DNA of 64,000 nucleotides from Carposina sasakii (GCA_014607495.2 CP053159.1:2611501-2675500), one strand, 5' to 3'. Positions 45,988-59,237 are shown, counted from the stretch's first letter. Notes: a model not told the origin generated them from the sequence alone. Made by a program: numbers and translations.

Positions 45988-46954
45988 GATATAACTTACT
46001 TCAGAGGATAATTTATTTTCGACTTTGAAGAACAAGTTAATTGTGTAAGTTTATATTTAATTACGTTTGGAGTGCAATACTGAATAGGTTTTAAGTGGAG
46101 TATATAACGATTTATTGTAGTCATCTATTGTCAATACCGCTGTTTCATTTACTACATAAAAATACCGAAAAACTGGAGAAATGCGAAATATGTGCATACA
46201 TACATAGAACATGAGCTAAATGTCAAATGGTAAGCCGAAACCGGATTGTATGGTCATAAATAAGTTGTGGACCAACTTTAGACTCGTACCTAAATATAAC
46301 TAAATTTTGAGTTAGATACCTAATGCAAAAAGCACCTTTATATTTTTGCATACTAAAATTAAACCCAATTAACAACCTACGGGTGGTTACAAAAGAATTT
46401 AAACATTTCCTAAATTTGACTGAAAATGCATTCATTTTGCTGCAAATGCCAATTTAAATAGTGTCTAACTTTAGACGCGGTTTTGTAATGACACCGCTAT
46501 TTCTTATGCAACTTAGCCGTTTTCGTAAAAAAAAATATCTAACCGTGTTACTTAATTATAGTTTCTAACTAATAATAGTACCTACCTCTTTTTCTCTTTA
46601 ATAGTGTGAAGTAATAGTGAAATGGAAACAGATCGCCTTAGCCAAAAATATTTCTAGGTAGTTCCATTAGGTTTAAGAAATAAATTTTATATATAAATAT
46701 CTTGTTTCTTTTTAAACACCTCGGTAGGCGTAGGAATACAAAAATGATCACTCATATAGAAGAGCAAGCGCTGCCGGTCGGAACAAATGAAAAATGGCCA
46801 AAGTTTTTAACATAAATCAAAGAGAAAAACTCTGAAAAGTATTGCTTGTGAGAACCTTCCAAGTTTCGAGTGCACCAAGTTATTTTGATAGGTTGCTTCT
46901 TTATGGGGTTTATGTGTATTTATCTGCGAGTGAGAAGGATAGTAGTACGGTACC

Positions 46955-46985
46955 ATTCATCTGAGCGCGGTACCCTCAGATGAAT
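46955..46985. repeat. short hairpin
   Basis: ATTCATCTGAG and CTCAGATGAAT, 9-nt loop, with ggtacc twice nearby. Confidence 0.7.
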
Positions 46986-48171
46986 GACGGTAATATGTTA
47001 AATAACGTGATGTTTTTAAAAATGTGAAGAATGGGAAATGACAGATGTTTCAATGTTATTAACCGACTTCAAAAAAAGAGGTTATCAATTCGTCTGTATG
47101 TTTTTTTTTTTATGTGTGTTACCTCAGAACTCCGTCATTTATTTAAGTAACAATATCCTTATCATGTATTGTGGGTATCTTTGAAAAGCGGCATTACAAA
47201 CGTAGATAAATTACTTTATATATAGGTACATAATCTTTATACAAAGAGCGTGAACTCATTGAATATTTAATAACCAGAAAATCAATTTGTTGGACTTCTT
47301 CGTCGCGAAATATCCGATAAAAGTTCATCCGAATACAAATTGAATGATAATTTGCTTCGATATTGGGGACATAAGGAAAAATCGCTTTCTTTAGAAAACA
47401 AGATAAATTACTCTTGATAATATTCACGCGATTCGCGATCTTCGCGAACGCTTTTAGAAATTCAATAAGTTTTCAATACGGTCCAAACTTGATGTTCTAT
47501 TGTAATAGGAAATTATTACAGAATAGATGTCATATCGAACGAAGTAGATAACTACGAATAAAGATAACTTCAAAAAAAATTAACTGTATACCTATAACAA
47601 ACCTATATGATGGAAGAAGAAGAAATTTATTCCGCTGAGGAGTTCCAATCATAAGTTTTCAAGTAATAAGGGATAATAAGGGACCGACTATAGGTAGAGA
47701 AAGCACCATTTGGCTAATATCTTTCTTAATAATTTATAGTTGTTCCCTTTATTATTTCATTTTCTTTGAGGGGTGTTTTACGGCTTAATCCGGAAACACG
47801 TTGCAGATGTGATTCACGACCCACCATATTGTACCATATTTTCCTGATCCCTCCAAGCAGGATCTTTCTAAATGATGATATAGCACACTGTCACTGCACT
47901 GCGCCTAAGGGCCCCTTACAATAAGGGCTCAGGGTGAGATAATAAACACTCTAAGATAAAAACAGTGTCACCTTGGCAAATGATAATAACTTGAGTAAAA
48001 ACGTAAGGAGAGAAAGAGATTTTTACAAGATGTTGTTGGTTTTGTTTTTACCTTGAAGCGCTTCTAGAGGAGATATAATATGACTTATCTGTTCCCCTCT
48101 TCCAATCCAACATTTTTCGCGTAAATTTTACACCGTTTTTTAAATTATATTACCTCCGTCGTTATCCTCTA

Positions 48172-48521
48172 TACAGGATGATTTTTAGTCGTCAACGTTC
48201 TCGAAAACTATGGCATCTCCTCATCATCACGATCATTTTTCTCCATGGAAGCATACCTGGGAAGTGTCTGGTTTCCAAGATATTAGGGTCCAAAGTTGAG
48301 TAAATAGACTGCGTTTTTCTGCATAAATGCACATTGACGCGCGTAGCAAGATTTTTTCACGAGAAATAATTATTATCTGTCTATGAAAAAACTAGCTTAA
48401 ACACTGGACACTATAAATTCCACCCGAACAAGTAATTCAATTTTTTTGTCACAAACTTACTTTATTTGATGTATAGAGTACGTACCCTTCGTTAAGGGTG
48501 GCCACCAAAAAACATCCTGTA
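48172..48521 (+). mobile_element. M1 MITE
   Basis: TACAGGATGATTTTTAG...CATCCTGTA with TA flanks; about 350 bp, with a small internal deletion near 48435. Confidence 0.85.
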
Positions 48522-49164
48522 TAAGGTGTACCAAAATGTAGTGATTACCTTTTGACACGAAACTAGGTAGGTAAAAAGAAACAACTTTCATTATGGGACC
48601 AACTGCGAAATAGTGAAAAATAATTCAGCTGTTCCATACATTTCAGTGCAGTAATCATTCAAGATTTTTTATTTCACTATTTCGGAGTCGGTCCTATTTT
48701 ATGACCAACGTACTTGTATATGTATATAGGTAGTTATACACATAAACGTCATGTATCCGCCTACCTAAATAGAAATTCGAAAATTTTGAGAGGTAAAGTC
48801 CTCAGATTAATTACTTTGTAAGTATAATATCTCTTACAGCAAAATCCCTAATCAATTCTGAACTGAATTAATAATCGAAAATAACCTGAGCCTATAAAAT
48901 TAATCACTTCACTATTCACGAGCAAGGTTTCAGAAACCCACGAATTGCTCGCATTTAATTCCCCCTCTCGATATTTAATTAAAAGTCATAAAGGTTGGCT
49001 CCAGTTGGCCCTAGTTGGCCCTCAGAGGGCGTCACCTCTCCACGCAATACTGCCGAACAAATTAGCGCCAACTAATAACGAAGCCGTATAAAAGTTGGGG
49101 CTCTAAAATGATGCTCCCTTTAGAGCTGTGATTCCGGCATTATTTTCATCTACATTTACAAAAT

Positions 49165-49478
49165 CTTCTATACTGGTTAGTTGATTATCACTTCTAACTT
49201 CTATACTGCTCTGGGAGTGAAAAAAAACGTATAATACTACAGCTGCTTCTCTTCCCGGACATACTGTACAAGTCAGTGGAGGGTCAAGAGGGTTTTGGTA
49301 TTTTGTAGGCGATGGGCTGACCACCTGTCACTACTAACCGAACTTGTACATCTCAACTGTACCCTCGGAATTGGTCAGAAGTGATGCCATGTGGTTCTAT
49401 CGACCCTTGGTGCTCTGCCTACCACGTAAGGGATAAAGACGTGATTATATGTATGTATATATGTATGATTATCAGGTT
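49165..49478 (-). repeat. family B repeat
   Basis: Full reverse copy from cttctatactgctctgggag to gtgattatatgtatg; the minus frame at 49103-49324 overlaps it. Confidence 0.8.
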
Positions 49479-49572
49479 TTAACAACGATTAATATCGAAC
49501 TGTTGAGGGAAAATATTTGCTGATATCACGACTCTGTTTTTTATCGAAGCGAATGGAAATTGTTATAATTTT

Positions 49573-49697
49573 ACATACATTACATATAATCACGCCTTTA
49601 TCCCTTACGGGGTAGGCAGAACACCAAGGGCCGATAGGACCACATGGCGCCACTTCTGACCAATTTTGAGGGTATAGTTGAGATGTACAAGTTCGGT
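49573..49697 (+). repeat. family B repeat, truncated
   Basis: First 125 bp only (acatataatcacgccttta...caagttcggta). Confidence 0.75.
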
Positions 49698-49928
49698 AAT
49701 TTTAGACATCTATATTATCATCTATTTAGCTAGAAGAAGATACATTTTGTAAGTAATAAATTGGTTTGCAGTGGTCGTGGGTTCGATTCCCACTCGGGTG
49801 AAGATTTTTTTTCCATTTTCTTTATTAATAATTTTATAAGTAATAAATCGTTAAGATAGGTACATTGAAAGAGATACACAAGCTTCAGTTTAAGAAACCC
49901 TTTTTTTAAACAAGCTTTTATTACATAC

Positions 49929-50000
49929 TAGCGGCCGCCCACGGCTTCGCCCGCGTGAGAGTGCATTACTCCCGTGCGAAGCTGGGCGGACAGAGTAATG
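49929..50000. repeat. family G-like fragment
   Basis: ctagcggccgcccacggctt...gcgaagctgggcgg. The frame at 49955-50149 starts in it and has no support. Confidence 0.5.
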
Positions 50001-50468
50001 AAAGAATATACCTAATATATGGGACATGCGCAAATATGACCCTAAAGCGTCATCTTACCGTCCCAGCGTCAGCACAATCAGATAGGCCAGGTCACATGGC
50101 AGTAACAAATGCGGCAGTTACTCACACTGCGGCCCCCGGCGAGGAGTAGGAGATGACACGGTTTTTATCTTAGCGGCCTCGGCATCGAGAGTAGGCGCGA
50201 AAAACTTGGTTTTTCACGTTTTTCAGATGTTTAATAACTGAGTAGCTCATTATCTTTTTACGTTTCGCAGACGTCTTTATTGAGTACTGGAGCTATTTTT
50301 GCTGGAGCTTAGGTTTGGTTATGTGGACGATATTTTTTCGTATATTCAATCACTAAGTTAACTGCTTGCTAATTGGTTAGGTACGCTTACATTATGATAT
50401 TATAAGTGTACTTACTCGTACATGAATAATATATGACATACATAAATTGGGTGCAAATACAATTAATA

Positions 50469-50845
50469 TACAGGGTGATTTTTGGTCGTCTTAGTTCCGG
50501 AAAACTACGGAATCTCCTCATCATCACGATAATTTTTCTCTATGGAAGCATACCCGTGAAGTGCCTGGTTTCCAAAATATTAGAAAGTTGAGTAAATAGA
50601 CTGCGTTTATCTGCATAAATGCACATTGACGCGTGTAGCAGGATTTTTTCACGAGAAATAATTAATATATGTCTAGAAAAAAACTGGCATAAACGCTGAA
50701 CACCATAAATTTCGCCCGGTCAAGTAATTTATATATTTTTTTAATTACATCGTTTTCCCTGCATGTTTTTTGGCATATACTTACTTTATTTGATATATAG
50801 AGTACGTACCCTTCGTTAATGGTGGCAACGAAAAAACACCCTGTA
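50469..50845 (+). mobile_element. M1 MITE
   Basis: TACAGGGTGATTTTTGG...CACCCTGTA with TA flanks and a small internal deletion near 50585. Confidence 0.85.
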
Positions 50846-51309
50846 TACAAATCAACTGAAATGGAAAAGTATAAGTGGATAATCGAGTAATTTTATATAT
50901 TTGACCAGTTTTATTCGTTATAACAATACAGGAAAGATAGAAAATAACTAAATTTACTAATTTATAAACTATAGGTACATTCTATTTAATCATAATCTAT
51001 CTAGTAATGACATGATACCAAAAATATAGATGAATATGATACATGCAACTGAAACGTCCTTGATCATGATATTGATTTCAGAAAACGTAGAGGCGTACTC
51101 TATCTAAGGTAATCTGAGTAAAGTCATCACTTTTACCCATAGGTAGGTATCTAAAATGAAGACAGAAGAAAAGAGCCAAGATTTTGATAGGTAACTAAAG
51201 GTATTTTAAAAAACTTTGACACTTGGGTTGGTACCTAGATTCATAGTACATTCTATTGAAGGAAGGAGTATACGTGATAATAATGTATATGTCGATGGTG
51301 GCGATGTAT

Positions 51310-51556
51310 ACCGCGTGGTGCCGGCAGAGTAGAGTTTGTACCACCCCTGCCTACCCGTGGGTATCGTACGAGGCAATTAAGAGTTTCCGGGAGGTGGGCA
51401 GCAGCGCCTCCCGTACTGATAACATAGTCTGAAAATCACACTGCGGTCGCCTGCCCATCGTGGTGACTATTGGCAAAACCCCCCTGTGGCAGTAGCCTTG
51501 TGGCGTGCCCTGGGGGAGGCCTACGTCCAGCAGTGGACTGCAATAGGCTGAAGAAG
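51310..51556 (+). repeat. family A repeat
   Basis: Nearly complete copy from cgtggtgccggcagagtaga to ggactgcaataggctgaag. The antisense frame at 51351-51575 is part of the repeat. Confidence 0.8.
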
Positions 51557-51768
51557 AATATGGCGATATAATCACAAATAAAAAAGTTATACTCTATCTA
51601 TAGTGATATTTGATATTCTTGGTTTAATATTAGTTTGTAAACTTTAACAATTATTGTAATAATGACTTTAGTTCTAGTTACAAACTTTGATATTTTCTTG
51701 TTTCATGTTATACTCGTATTTGGAGCAATATTACCTACCTAATATTAATTTATGTTATACCTAGCTAG

Positions 51769-51798
51769 GATGGCAACGAGAAAAAACATCCTGTATAA
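51769..51798 (+). repeat. M1 MITE terminal fragment
   Basis: About 30 bp (ggatggcaacgag...catcctgta) matching only the right end of M1. Confidence 0.6.
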
Positions 51799-51884
51799 AT
51801 GCTTTGTCCTTGAATAATAATGAATCAATGCACAGCCTAAACCGCTGATCTAGAGACCTGTTTGGAGGGTGTGTTCTTTATTTG

Positions 51885-51970
51885 ACATAGGCATCCAATA
51901 ACAAATGTTTTTTCGAAATTCCCACGGGAAGACAGGAATTTTAAAATAAACCTGGACGTGGGCATTGTCC
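51885..51970. repeat. family D-related fragment
   Basis: cgaaattcccacgggaagac...cctggacgtgggc. Confidence 0.45.
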
Positions 51971-52461
51971 TAAATGGCTGACTGACGAAACAACACATAG
52001 ATAATCACTAGTCTTACAGCCAACTTTAGTAACCGATCTTGAGAGATTTGCATATCTCAGATTTAATTGTCTATTGTTTTGATACAAAATATTAAATTCA
52101 TCCTGCATTGAAATTGGCCGTTAGAGACCTGAAACTGTGTATAAAATAAGCCGTTAAGGTAGATTAGTAAATCAGGTGACGCTTAATTATGAAAACAAGT
52201 GGGGTGGAAGCAGACTCTACTTTAGGTACAAAATATAGGGGTTGTAATAGAGTAGAGTTTATTGCCGTGGCCGGTTTCATTAGCAAGTAAATTTACTTAA
52301 TATTAGCTAATCTTAAGCAATATTTGGATTAACAAGAGTCATGTAAGAAGGTGAAAAGTTTTGTGGAGTTTGCACAATGCAAAAACAAAATTTATGTGTT
52401 GTAATAGAGTAAGAAAATGAGTCGCAGGTCTCCCATAGATAAGTTAACTTCAGCAATAAGT

Positions 52462-52576
52462 GGAGTAAGCACGAACCTTATTACGCGGCGTAACGCTAGC
52501 GACTCGCTAGCAAATCTATGGGAATTGACAGTTTGACGCTAGCGTTACGGACTATCGAGAGGTTAGTGCTTACCCC
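52462..52576. mobile_element. MITE with GGAGTAAGCACGAACCT ends
   Basis: Left ggagtaagcacgaacct...gtaacgctagcg and right cgctagcgttacgg...aggttagtgcttacccc are inverted over about 40 bp, with a small mismatch patch. Length 115 bp. Confidence 0.72.
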
Positions 52577-53520
52577 TCTGTATGCCATCATGCATATTGG
52601 GTAAAGTAATACATTACAGCCATTATACTTAATTAGCTCATACGGTCCACAATAAGTCCTGCTTAACCCAATCTTAGAATAATACTGGGAGCAATTCTTG
52701 AAAATATTTTGAGCCGAAACGCAAACACTAACGAACCGTTAATGAAATGCGGTGCGAAGCAATATATACTTACCGCATGCGTAATAAAGTATATTTTAGC
52801 ACGCATCGGTCGCGAGCATGATAGAATAAAAACAAATATCTGTCACGTGCTGAAATGTGTCCAATTACGTCACTGTAAAGTAATTATTGCTTTGTTCTGA
52901 GCGTCTACAACGGTTCCGTTTCGGCTTCGTTCCAACTCGAGACTTTTTGAAAATTGGCCCCCAGGGCTTACCATTTATTTTACATGTTCATTTTTGTAAT
53001 TCCCTATTGTGCTTCGTGCTACCGTATAGGTATTATGTTTGCTGTCGAACAAATGTTTTGCCACAATTTATTTCTCCACCCGTAGTTCACGTTGTGGTTT
53101 CTAAATGACTAGATAACGCGAAGATACCTAATGAAGTTCAGGGTTTATTGGTTTTAGAACTAAGTTAAATTACATTTATGATATTATATTAAATTAAATT
53201 ACATATATGCTTATGGTTAATTACCTACGTAGATACAAATTCGTATTATAAATGTTATCGATGTTTGCTCTCGAGTAATTTGATGCTTCTACCAGCATCC
53301 AAACCCAGTAACTTTGGCACGGCAGATGGATGACTACCAACTACGCTAATTATTAGTCCAATAAGTATAGACATTTATAATTGCTTTTCAATAAGTATAA
53401 CTTATCTATAACCATATACCTATTGGTTATAAGTACCTGTAGCTTTGTCACGTAACAGCTCCAATGCGCCGTGTTGCTCAAGACACGTAACTTGTACAAT
53501 ATATCCGAACTGCTGTGTTG

Positions 53521-53720
53521 CACGTTATGGCGGACGGAAACTTTAGCTGGCTTATAGACTTGGGCAGAGCAACTTTTGCAGAGACTACAGGATATTATGT
53601 TAATAAAAAAGTTGCCCTTGGAATTGGCGTCAGGCAGGCAGCTGGACGTAAAACAAATGCAATGCAATTTGAGTTTCGACAGAAATTATGGGATAGGGGC
53701 AGAAAGATAATGATGATGAA
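53521..53720 (+). other. open frame of doubtful status ending in a gatgatg tract
   Basis: ATGGCGGACGG starts a frame reading MADGNFSWLIDLGRATFAE and on to FRQKLWDRGRK, then a run of Met from atgatgatg. Not recognised. Its end (cagaaattatgggatagggg then gataatgatgatg) resembles the tails of lepidopteran retroelement repeats, so it is more likely a repeat than a gene. An antisense frame covers 53353-53667. Confidence 0.3.
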
Positions 53721-54272
53721 AATAGGAATAAGTAACAGTTTTATATATATTATAAAAACTATGGCGCAGACTTTAACTTTTAACTGTAATATTTTTCAAT
53801 CTTGCGCTGCATACGACTAATATTTTATTTCCGTTAATTTATCAAATATTAATCAAAATATATACGAATTTCGGTGACTAACATCACCTGGATGCATTTC
53901 ACCTCTGCAAAGACAGAAGCAAGACCTTTTGTTGCGCGTGTTTGTATCTGCGTGGAATCCATTATCAGCATTATCTAATTAAACAGCTTTAGCACAGTTT
54001 GCCTTGCCAAATATAGCAACTTGTTTATGATGCTTTCATTAGAATTGTCTCTGGCGTGATTTCAAACTAAGTATATAATTAATTACTTAGATTAAAAGTA
54101 ATTATGTCCGTAGAAGTACATAGAATATTAACCGTAATAATGGTGTCCTAATGTTCATCACTGCTGGACGAAGGCCTCTCTCTTTTGATGCTACACAAGC
54201 ATGTCCTCTTTTTGCATTAAAACTGTATAATTTGTAAAAATGAGATTTTTTAAAATGTCACTTTATACCTCA

Positions 54273-54286
54273 GAGTAAAGTTATGA
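54273..54286. repeat. target-site duplication, left copy, of the LINE
   Basis: Identical 14 bp at 56266-56279. Confidence 0.92.
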
Positions 54287-56265
54287 TTTTTTTTTTTTTT
54301 TTTTTTATAAATTTATTAAGGGCATTGGTATGCAATACCTTCAGCCCAACCAGAATTCAATACACAATAACAAATAACAGGTAATATTCTTATAACAAAT
54401 AAAGATTACTATGAAATAGATAAATAACGAATAACATACTATTTGAAATAAAAACTACTGAAAATTATTTGTGAACAAAGAACAAAAAAAAAAAGTTAGA
54501 ATTAATTAAATTTTACCTACAGTATTTATAATGAATTCAAATATTATAGTGTATAGCTCCCTATACTTCAATAATTCCTGTACATTACTGGGAATTTCAT
54601 ATTTTAAAATATCTGAACAAGAAGCAATGAATAACAGACGCTCCAAAATGAAGTTTGGGCATACAAAGAATATATGTTGCAAGTCACAAAAATTATTATC
54701 ACAATATTTACAAAAACTATTATTCACCAAATTTAATCTAAACAGGTGAGATGGGAAATGACAGTGTCCAATTCTAAGTCTACAAAGTGAGGTTATGAAA
54801 TCTCGACCTAAAAATTTTTTTGACTCTTCGAACCACGCTATAGTAGAAGGAACTGGTTGAATTATTTCTAACCATTTCCCTTTAGATTCCCTGGAAGAGT
54901 TTAATACTAATGACCATCTTTTTATCATGTTTGTTTTTAAAATTAATATTAAATCAGTATAAGGGACTAAATAATTACATGTTTTACTATTTACACAGGA
55001 TCGAGCTAGAGTATCTACTAACTCATTACCGACAACTCCAGAGTGAGCTGGTACCCAGCAAAATTCAATAATGACATCATATTTATTTACAATAGTTTGT
55101 ACAAGATCATTTAATTTATATATTAAATAATTATAAGAAGCAGAAATAGATTTGTTAGAAAGGGATTGCAAGGCGCTCATAGAGTCGGATAGAATTAAAA
55201 ACTTTTTACCATTAACATTTGATAAAGAGCTAATATATTCTACGGCATGTAAAATTGCCAAAATTTCAGCGGAAAATATAGAAAACAATGTATTACATTT
55301 AAAAACTTGCCCAAATTTTCTATTTGTATCATAAAAAGCAAAACTAGTTCGATCTTGTGTTTTAGAACCATCGGTATAAATTTTTAAATAGTCTGGCTTA
55401 GTATTTAAGAATTCAAAAAGCTCAAATTTGTTACTAAACCTAGTTAAATTGATAGATAAATCCATAAAAATACTAAAATAATCAAAACTAAAGCACGGAA
55501 GTAAACGTGACCAAAATACAATATCTTGAAATTCAAAATTAAGCAAAGAAATAGATTGACTAATGGAAGTAGAAGCACATAGGGGTTGGTCATTATAATT
55601 GGGTATATTGAAATATTCTAAAAATCTCTGTACGACACAATTATCACGACTAGCCAATTTTAAACAATATTTATCTGTTATATAGCATCGTCTGATTTGT
55701 AAAGGAACAATACCAGCTTCTACTTCTAGAGAATTAATAGGAGATGAGTTCATAGCACCAGTAATTAGACGGAGAGCTCTATTTTGAATTGTATCTAATT
55801 TTTTCAATAAGTTATTATTTGAGTTTATATAAAACATACAACCATAATCGAAGTGGCTACGTACTATACTAATATAAAGAACTTTTAATATTTTAGGATC
55901 TGATCCCCATCGAAGACCAACCAAAGATTTCATTATATTAATATTACAAATAGCCTTTTTGCTAATATGTTCGATATGAGGTTTCCAAGAGAGTTGACTA
56001 TCCAATACAATTCCTAGGTATTTAATCGAGTGTTGAACTGATATTATTTGTTCATTGTAAATTACACAAGGATACAATTTATATTTTTTACAAAAAGGTA
56101 CAACTACACATTTAGATACATTAATTGCAAGTTTTAAATCTCTATTTAACATATTGCAGACTTTACGTAGACATATATTCATAGTAGATTCACCTTCTAT
56201 GATGTTTTTACACTGTAGATAAATGACTAGATCATCAGCGAAAAACTGGTAACTAACGATATTTG
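54287..56265 (-). mobile_element. 5'-truncated non-LTR retrotransposon (RT-RNase H type, I-group)
   Basis: Minus-strand LINE copy. Its 3' end is a poly(A) tail (T-run 54287-54306 on the plus strand) after an AATAAA-containing 3' UTR, and its 5' end is truncated inside the reverse transcriptase. A 14-bp target duplication, gagtaaagttatga, flanks it at 54273-54286 and 56266-56279. The uninterrupted frame, intact duplication and clean poly(A) suggest a recent insertion. Confidence 0.93.
54506..56265 (-). CDS. LINE ORF2 C-terminal part: reverse transcriptase tail, RNase H, zinc motif
   Basis: Open from the truncation point to the stop. The methionine at 56182 is internal; in-frame residues before it include the RT catalytic box QFFADDLVIY (FADD at 56231-56245). 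Counting from that Met: RT thumb motifs (YLGIVLDSQLSW near 55-66), then RNase H with D271 (YTDGS), E306 (SAE), D333 (SDS), H380 and D390 (WVPAHSGVVGNELVD), then a Cys/His cluster (CKYC...H....C) near the C-terminus. RT followed by RNase H is typical of I-group LINEs. The endonuclease and ORF1 are lost, so this copy cannot be autonomous. Confidence 0.93.
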
Positions 56266-56279
56266 GAGTAAAGTTATGA
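56266..56279. repeat. target-site duplication, right copy, of the LINE
   Basis: Identical 14 bp at 54273-54286, at the 5' truncation point. Confidence 0.92.
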
Positions 56280-57201
56280 CATCTCTACGCTTGTTTATTA
56301 CCTTCTTTGTTTACAGTTGGTAAAGAGCTTTTCAAAAATAACTTCAAAAATACTTCAAAAATACTATGTTCCATGTAGTACTCAGATAGATAGAACTTAT
56401 AAGTAGATACCAAAATTGCAAATATTGTAACTTGTAACAAATATTGAAACCACTAGGACAATATGCGGTGGTATATTTTTATTGCATTCTAGCCTTCCAA
56501 TTTTAATTCCGATATGGTTTGTTCTACAAAAGATTCTGTAGATACTAAGTACATAATAGAATCAATCTGTCTGTGACTGTGGTACTTAGATTCAATAAAC
56601 GATTGTTTTTTTTTTTATCTAAAGAAGAGAATTCTATGTAGCATTAAGTTCGCCTTTGTGTAAAGATTTAATAGTGTAATAAAGAATTTTATCTATCTAT
56701 CTAAAATAGAGTAAAATAAAACAGGTGTTGTAACTAATTAACAACATTTAATAACTTAATTATTTTATAATTAACAACCTATACGATTTCTACTACGTCT
56801 TTAATATTATTGTTGTAGGTTTTGGTCTTGGTCTTCACGAAGACATATAGGTATTATGCAGGAAAATTATTAAGGGACCCTTATTTTGTTTTAACAGAAT
56901 AATTTATTAGGAACATAGGTACCCTTGTATCATTGAACATAGCCACCCTGTATTACGTACCCTGTGCCCTGAATTATCCAATCCAAACAATAAACGCAAA
57001 GTTGTAAGGTATATGAACGAAACCAAAATAGTTACTTATTCGTAGTTTTGTTGAACTCTTCGCTTTACGTAATAGAGTCTATGTTAGCTTTGTTAACGTT
57101 AAAAATTGTGTTGTATTGAAAACGGGAGTGTACGGATAGGGTAGCTCAGATACAGAAATATAGAAACAGAATGGGCATCTCATAATCTTAAAATCATAAT
57201 A

Positions 57202-57583
57202 TACAGGATGTTTCGTTGCCACCCTTACCGAAGGGTACGTACTCCATACATGAAATAAAATAAGTTAATGCCAAAAAAATGCTGGGAAACGATGTAAATT
57301 TTTTAGATTTTTTTATTTTATTTACCTGATCGGGCGAAATATATAGTGTACAGTGTTTATGCTAGTTTTTTCATAGACAGATATTTATTTCTCGTGAAAA
57401 AGTCTTTCTACGCGCGTCTATGTGCATTTAAGCAGCAGAAAAACGCAGTCTATTTACTCAACTTTGGACCCTAATATCTTGGGAACCAGACAATTCCCAG
57501 GTATGCTTCCATGGAGAAAAATGATCGTGATGATGAGGAGATTCCGTAGTTTTAGGGAACGTTGACGACCAAAAATCACCATA
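57202..57583 (-). mobile_element. M1 MITE, reverse orientation
   Basis: TACAGGATGTTTCGTTGCC... to ...aacgttgacgaccaaaaatcacc; the last few bases of the far terminus have decayed. Confidence 0.83.
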
Positions 57584-57627
57584 CCCAAGCGCTACTGAAT
57601 ATGAAAATATATTTATTTTATCCTCGG

Positions 57628-57845
57628 CTAATGCGGGGCTTCACTAGAATACACCGGGAGCAACTTCCTCTGTGCATGTCGTAAGAGTCGACTAAGTAAC
57701 TCGGGCATTCTCTCAGGCGATAAGCTAGCAACTTGTCACTGATCATTTACACCTGTCTCCGCTATGCTATACGTGGCTGTGTGATCTCCTTTATAATCCT
57801 GCAGCTCTGGCCACCCCATTTCGGGAACACAGCTATGTCCCTAGA
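57628..57845 (+). repeat. family C repeat
   Basis: gcggggcttcactagaatac...cgggaacacagctatg; the best preserved copy. Confidence 0.78.
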
Positions 57846-57849
57846 TATT

Positions 57850-57975
57850 ATGTATCGGCTTCAGCCTATTGCAGTCCACTGCTGGACGTAGGCCTCCCCC
57901 AGGGCACGCCACAAGGCTACTGCCACAGGGGGGTTTTGCCCATAGTCACCACGCTGGGCAGGCGGGTTGGTGAAC
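57850..57975 (-). repeat. family A repeat, truncated
   Basis: ggcttcagcctattgcagtcc...gggcaggcgggttggtgaac, then breaks off. Confidence 0.78.
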
Positions 57976-59237
57976 GCACTCTCCATAAACCTATATCTGT
58001 ACCAAATAGTATGTTGTGTGTGACATTTACCTATGATAAATGGGCAGAAACTAAATCATGGCACGACGCGAAATATTTCACGCATCACTACGTAATGTAT
58101 AGCGCAGCTTTGTTATATTTACTTGGATTTTAGTTTCTAACCGCTGGTTTCAATAATGGAACCGAAGTGTCGATCGTTACTCATTTCCATGAGACAGTTT
58201 TAGAATTAACTGTTTAGGTTTAGTGACCGTGTCGATGGGAGGTAGGCTATATGTCATTACTGCCGCTCTCAAAAGGAGTTCCCTTATGTAAACGTGGTGA
58301 TTCCAGGTCACCATTTCTGTCGTGACAATATACATAGATAAATCATGATAAAGATATACCTATCTACATCAGAGCAAACCCTTAGTCTATCCGATAGTAT
58401 ATAAAAGGTACACTCAACATGCGTGTAATTCCTTTAACTGACCAGCTTCACGCAAATTATTCTATTGACGGTCGGAAATGCGTTAAGTGGCCTATTTGTT
58501 TAGACCTTGTGTAAATAAATAGTACTCGTAGCTGATAGTGACTGTCTGCCATGCTAAAGCTCCTGAATTTAAATCTTGGAAAGCGCAAACAAATGTATAT
58601 GGTGCATTGTGCATATCAATGTCTGTTTCCGAGTCATGGATAATTTTTGTATTCATCGTTGCGTCGTACCTACTCACAATACAAAACCTTAGGGGTCAAA
58701 CAAAACAAACAGGTTTGTCGAAATCGAGACCGGGCGCGCCCGTGACTTCCAATACTAATACTAAGCCTTGAGGTCTAAGTCCTAGTAGTAAGTCCTAGTG
58801 GTCTAGGTAAATAGTTTTAAAAACATCTATAACAAAACTGTAACCTTTTCAACACTGTACAAAATATCAGAACGGAATGATGAACTAAATAGCTACGGTA
58901 CCCGCGTATAATGAAGTTAACGAACCACGAATGGGTGCACGAAATAACCCAAAATGGTGGATTGCAACAATCGCCTGAAACGCAGTAAATTCTCGTGTAT
59001 GGTACAAGTTACAATTTAAATTGATATTTTTATCTATGCGTTTTAATATTAATATAATTAAGTATAAATAAGACTCCGCCCTTTTGCGTATCCATTAGGT
59101 CAGTTTCTCACGTCATTATTATTTAATTATATGGTTTTGCAATTATTTTGTAAACCTTTAGTAAACCTTTCAAATCGCAGATTATTCCTACGGCGAATTA
59201 TTCTAAAGTATTGTTGTATAATTTAGACATTTTGTTC

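Larger units (their letters stand above)
45988..49164. other. gene-free DNA with one M1 MITE
   Basis: Nothing recognised beyond the M1 copy at 48172-48521 and the hairpin at 46955-46985. Confidence 0.5.
50846..54272. other. gene-free DNA between repeats
   Basis: Holds repeat A, an M1 scrap, a D fragment, one MITE and the doubtful frame at 53521. A gctggacgaaggcctctctc scrap at 54162-54181 resembles family A. Confidence 0.45.

Noticed and set aside
49755..49805. tRNA-like T-arm (gggttcgattcccactcggg), similar at 27016-27060.
   Set aside because: No acceptor stem, D-arm or anticodon arm can be paired upstream; more likely the relic of a tRNA-derived SINE.
53353..53820. Overlapping 104- and 101-codon frames on opposite strands as a possible gene.
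   Set aside because: No recognised domain. The plus frame ends in a gatgatg tract typical of repeat tails, and the two strands cannot both be trusted.
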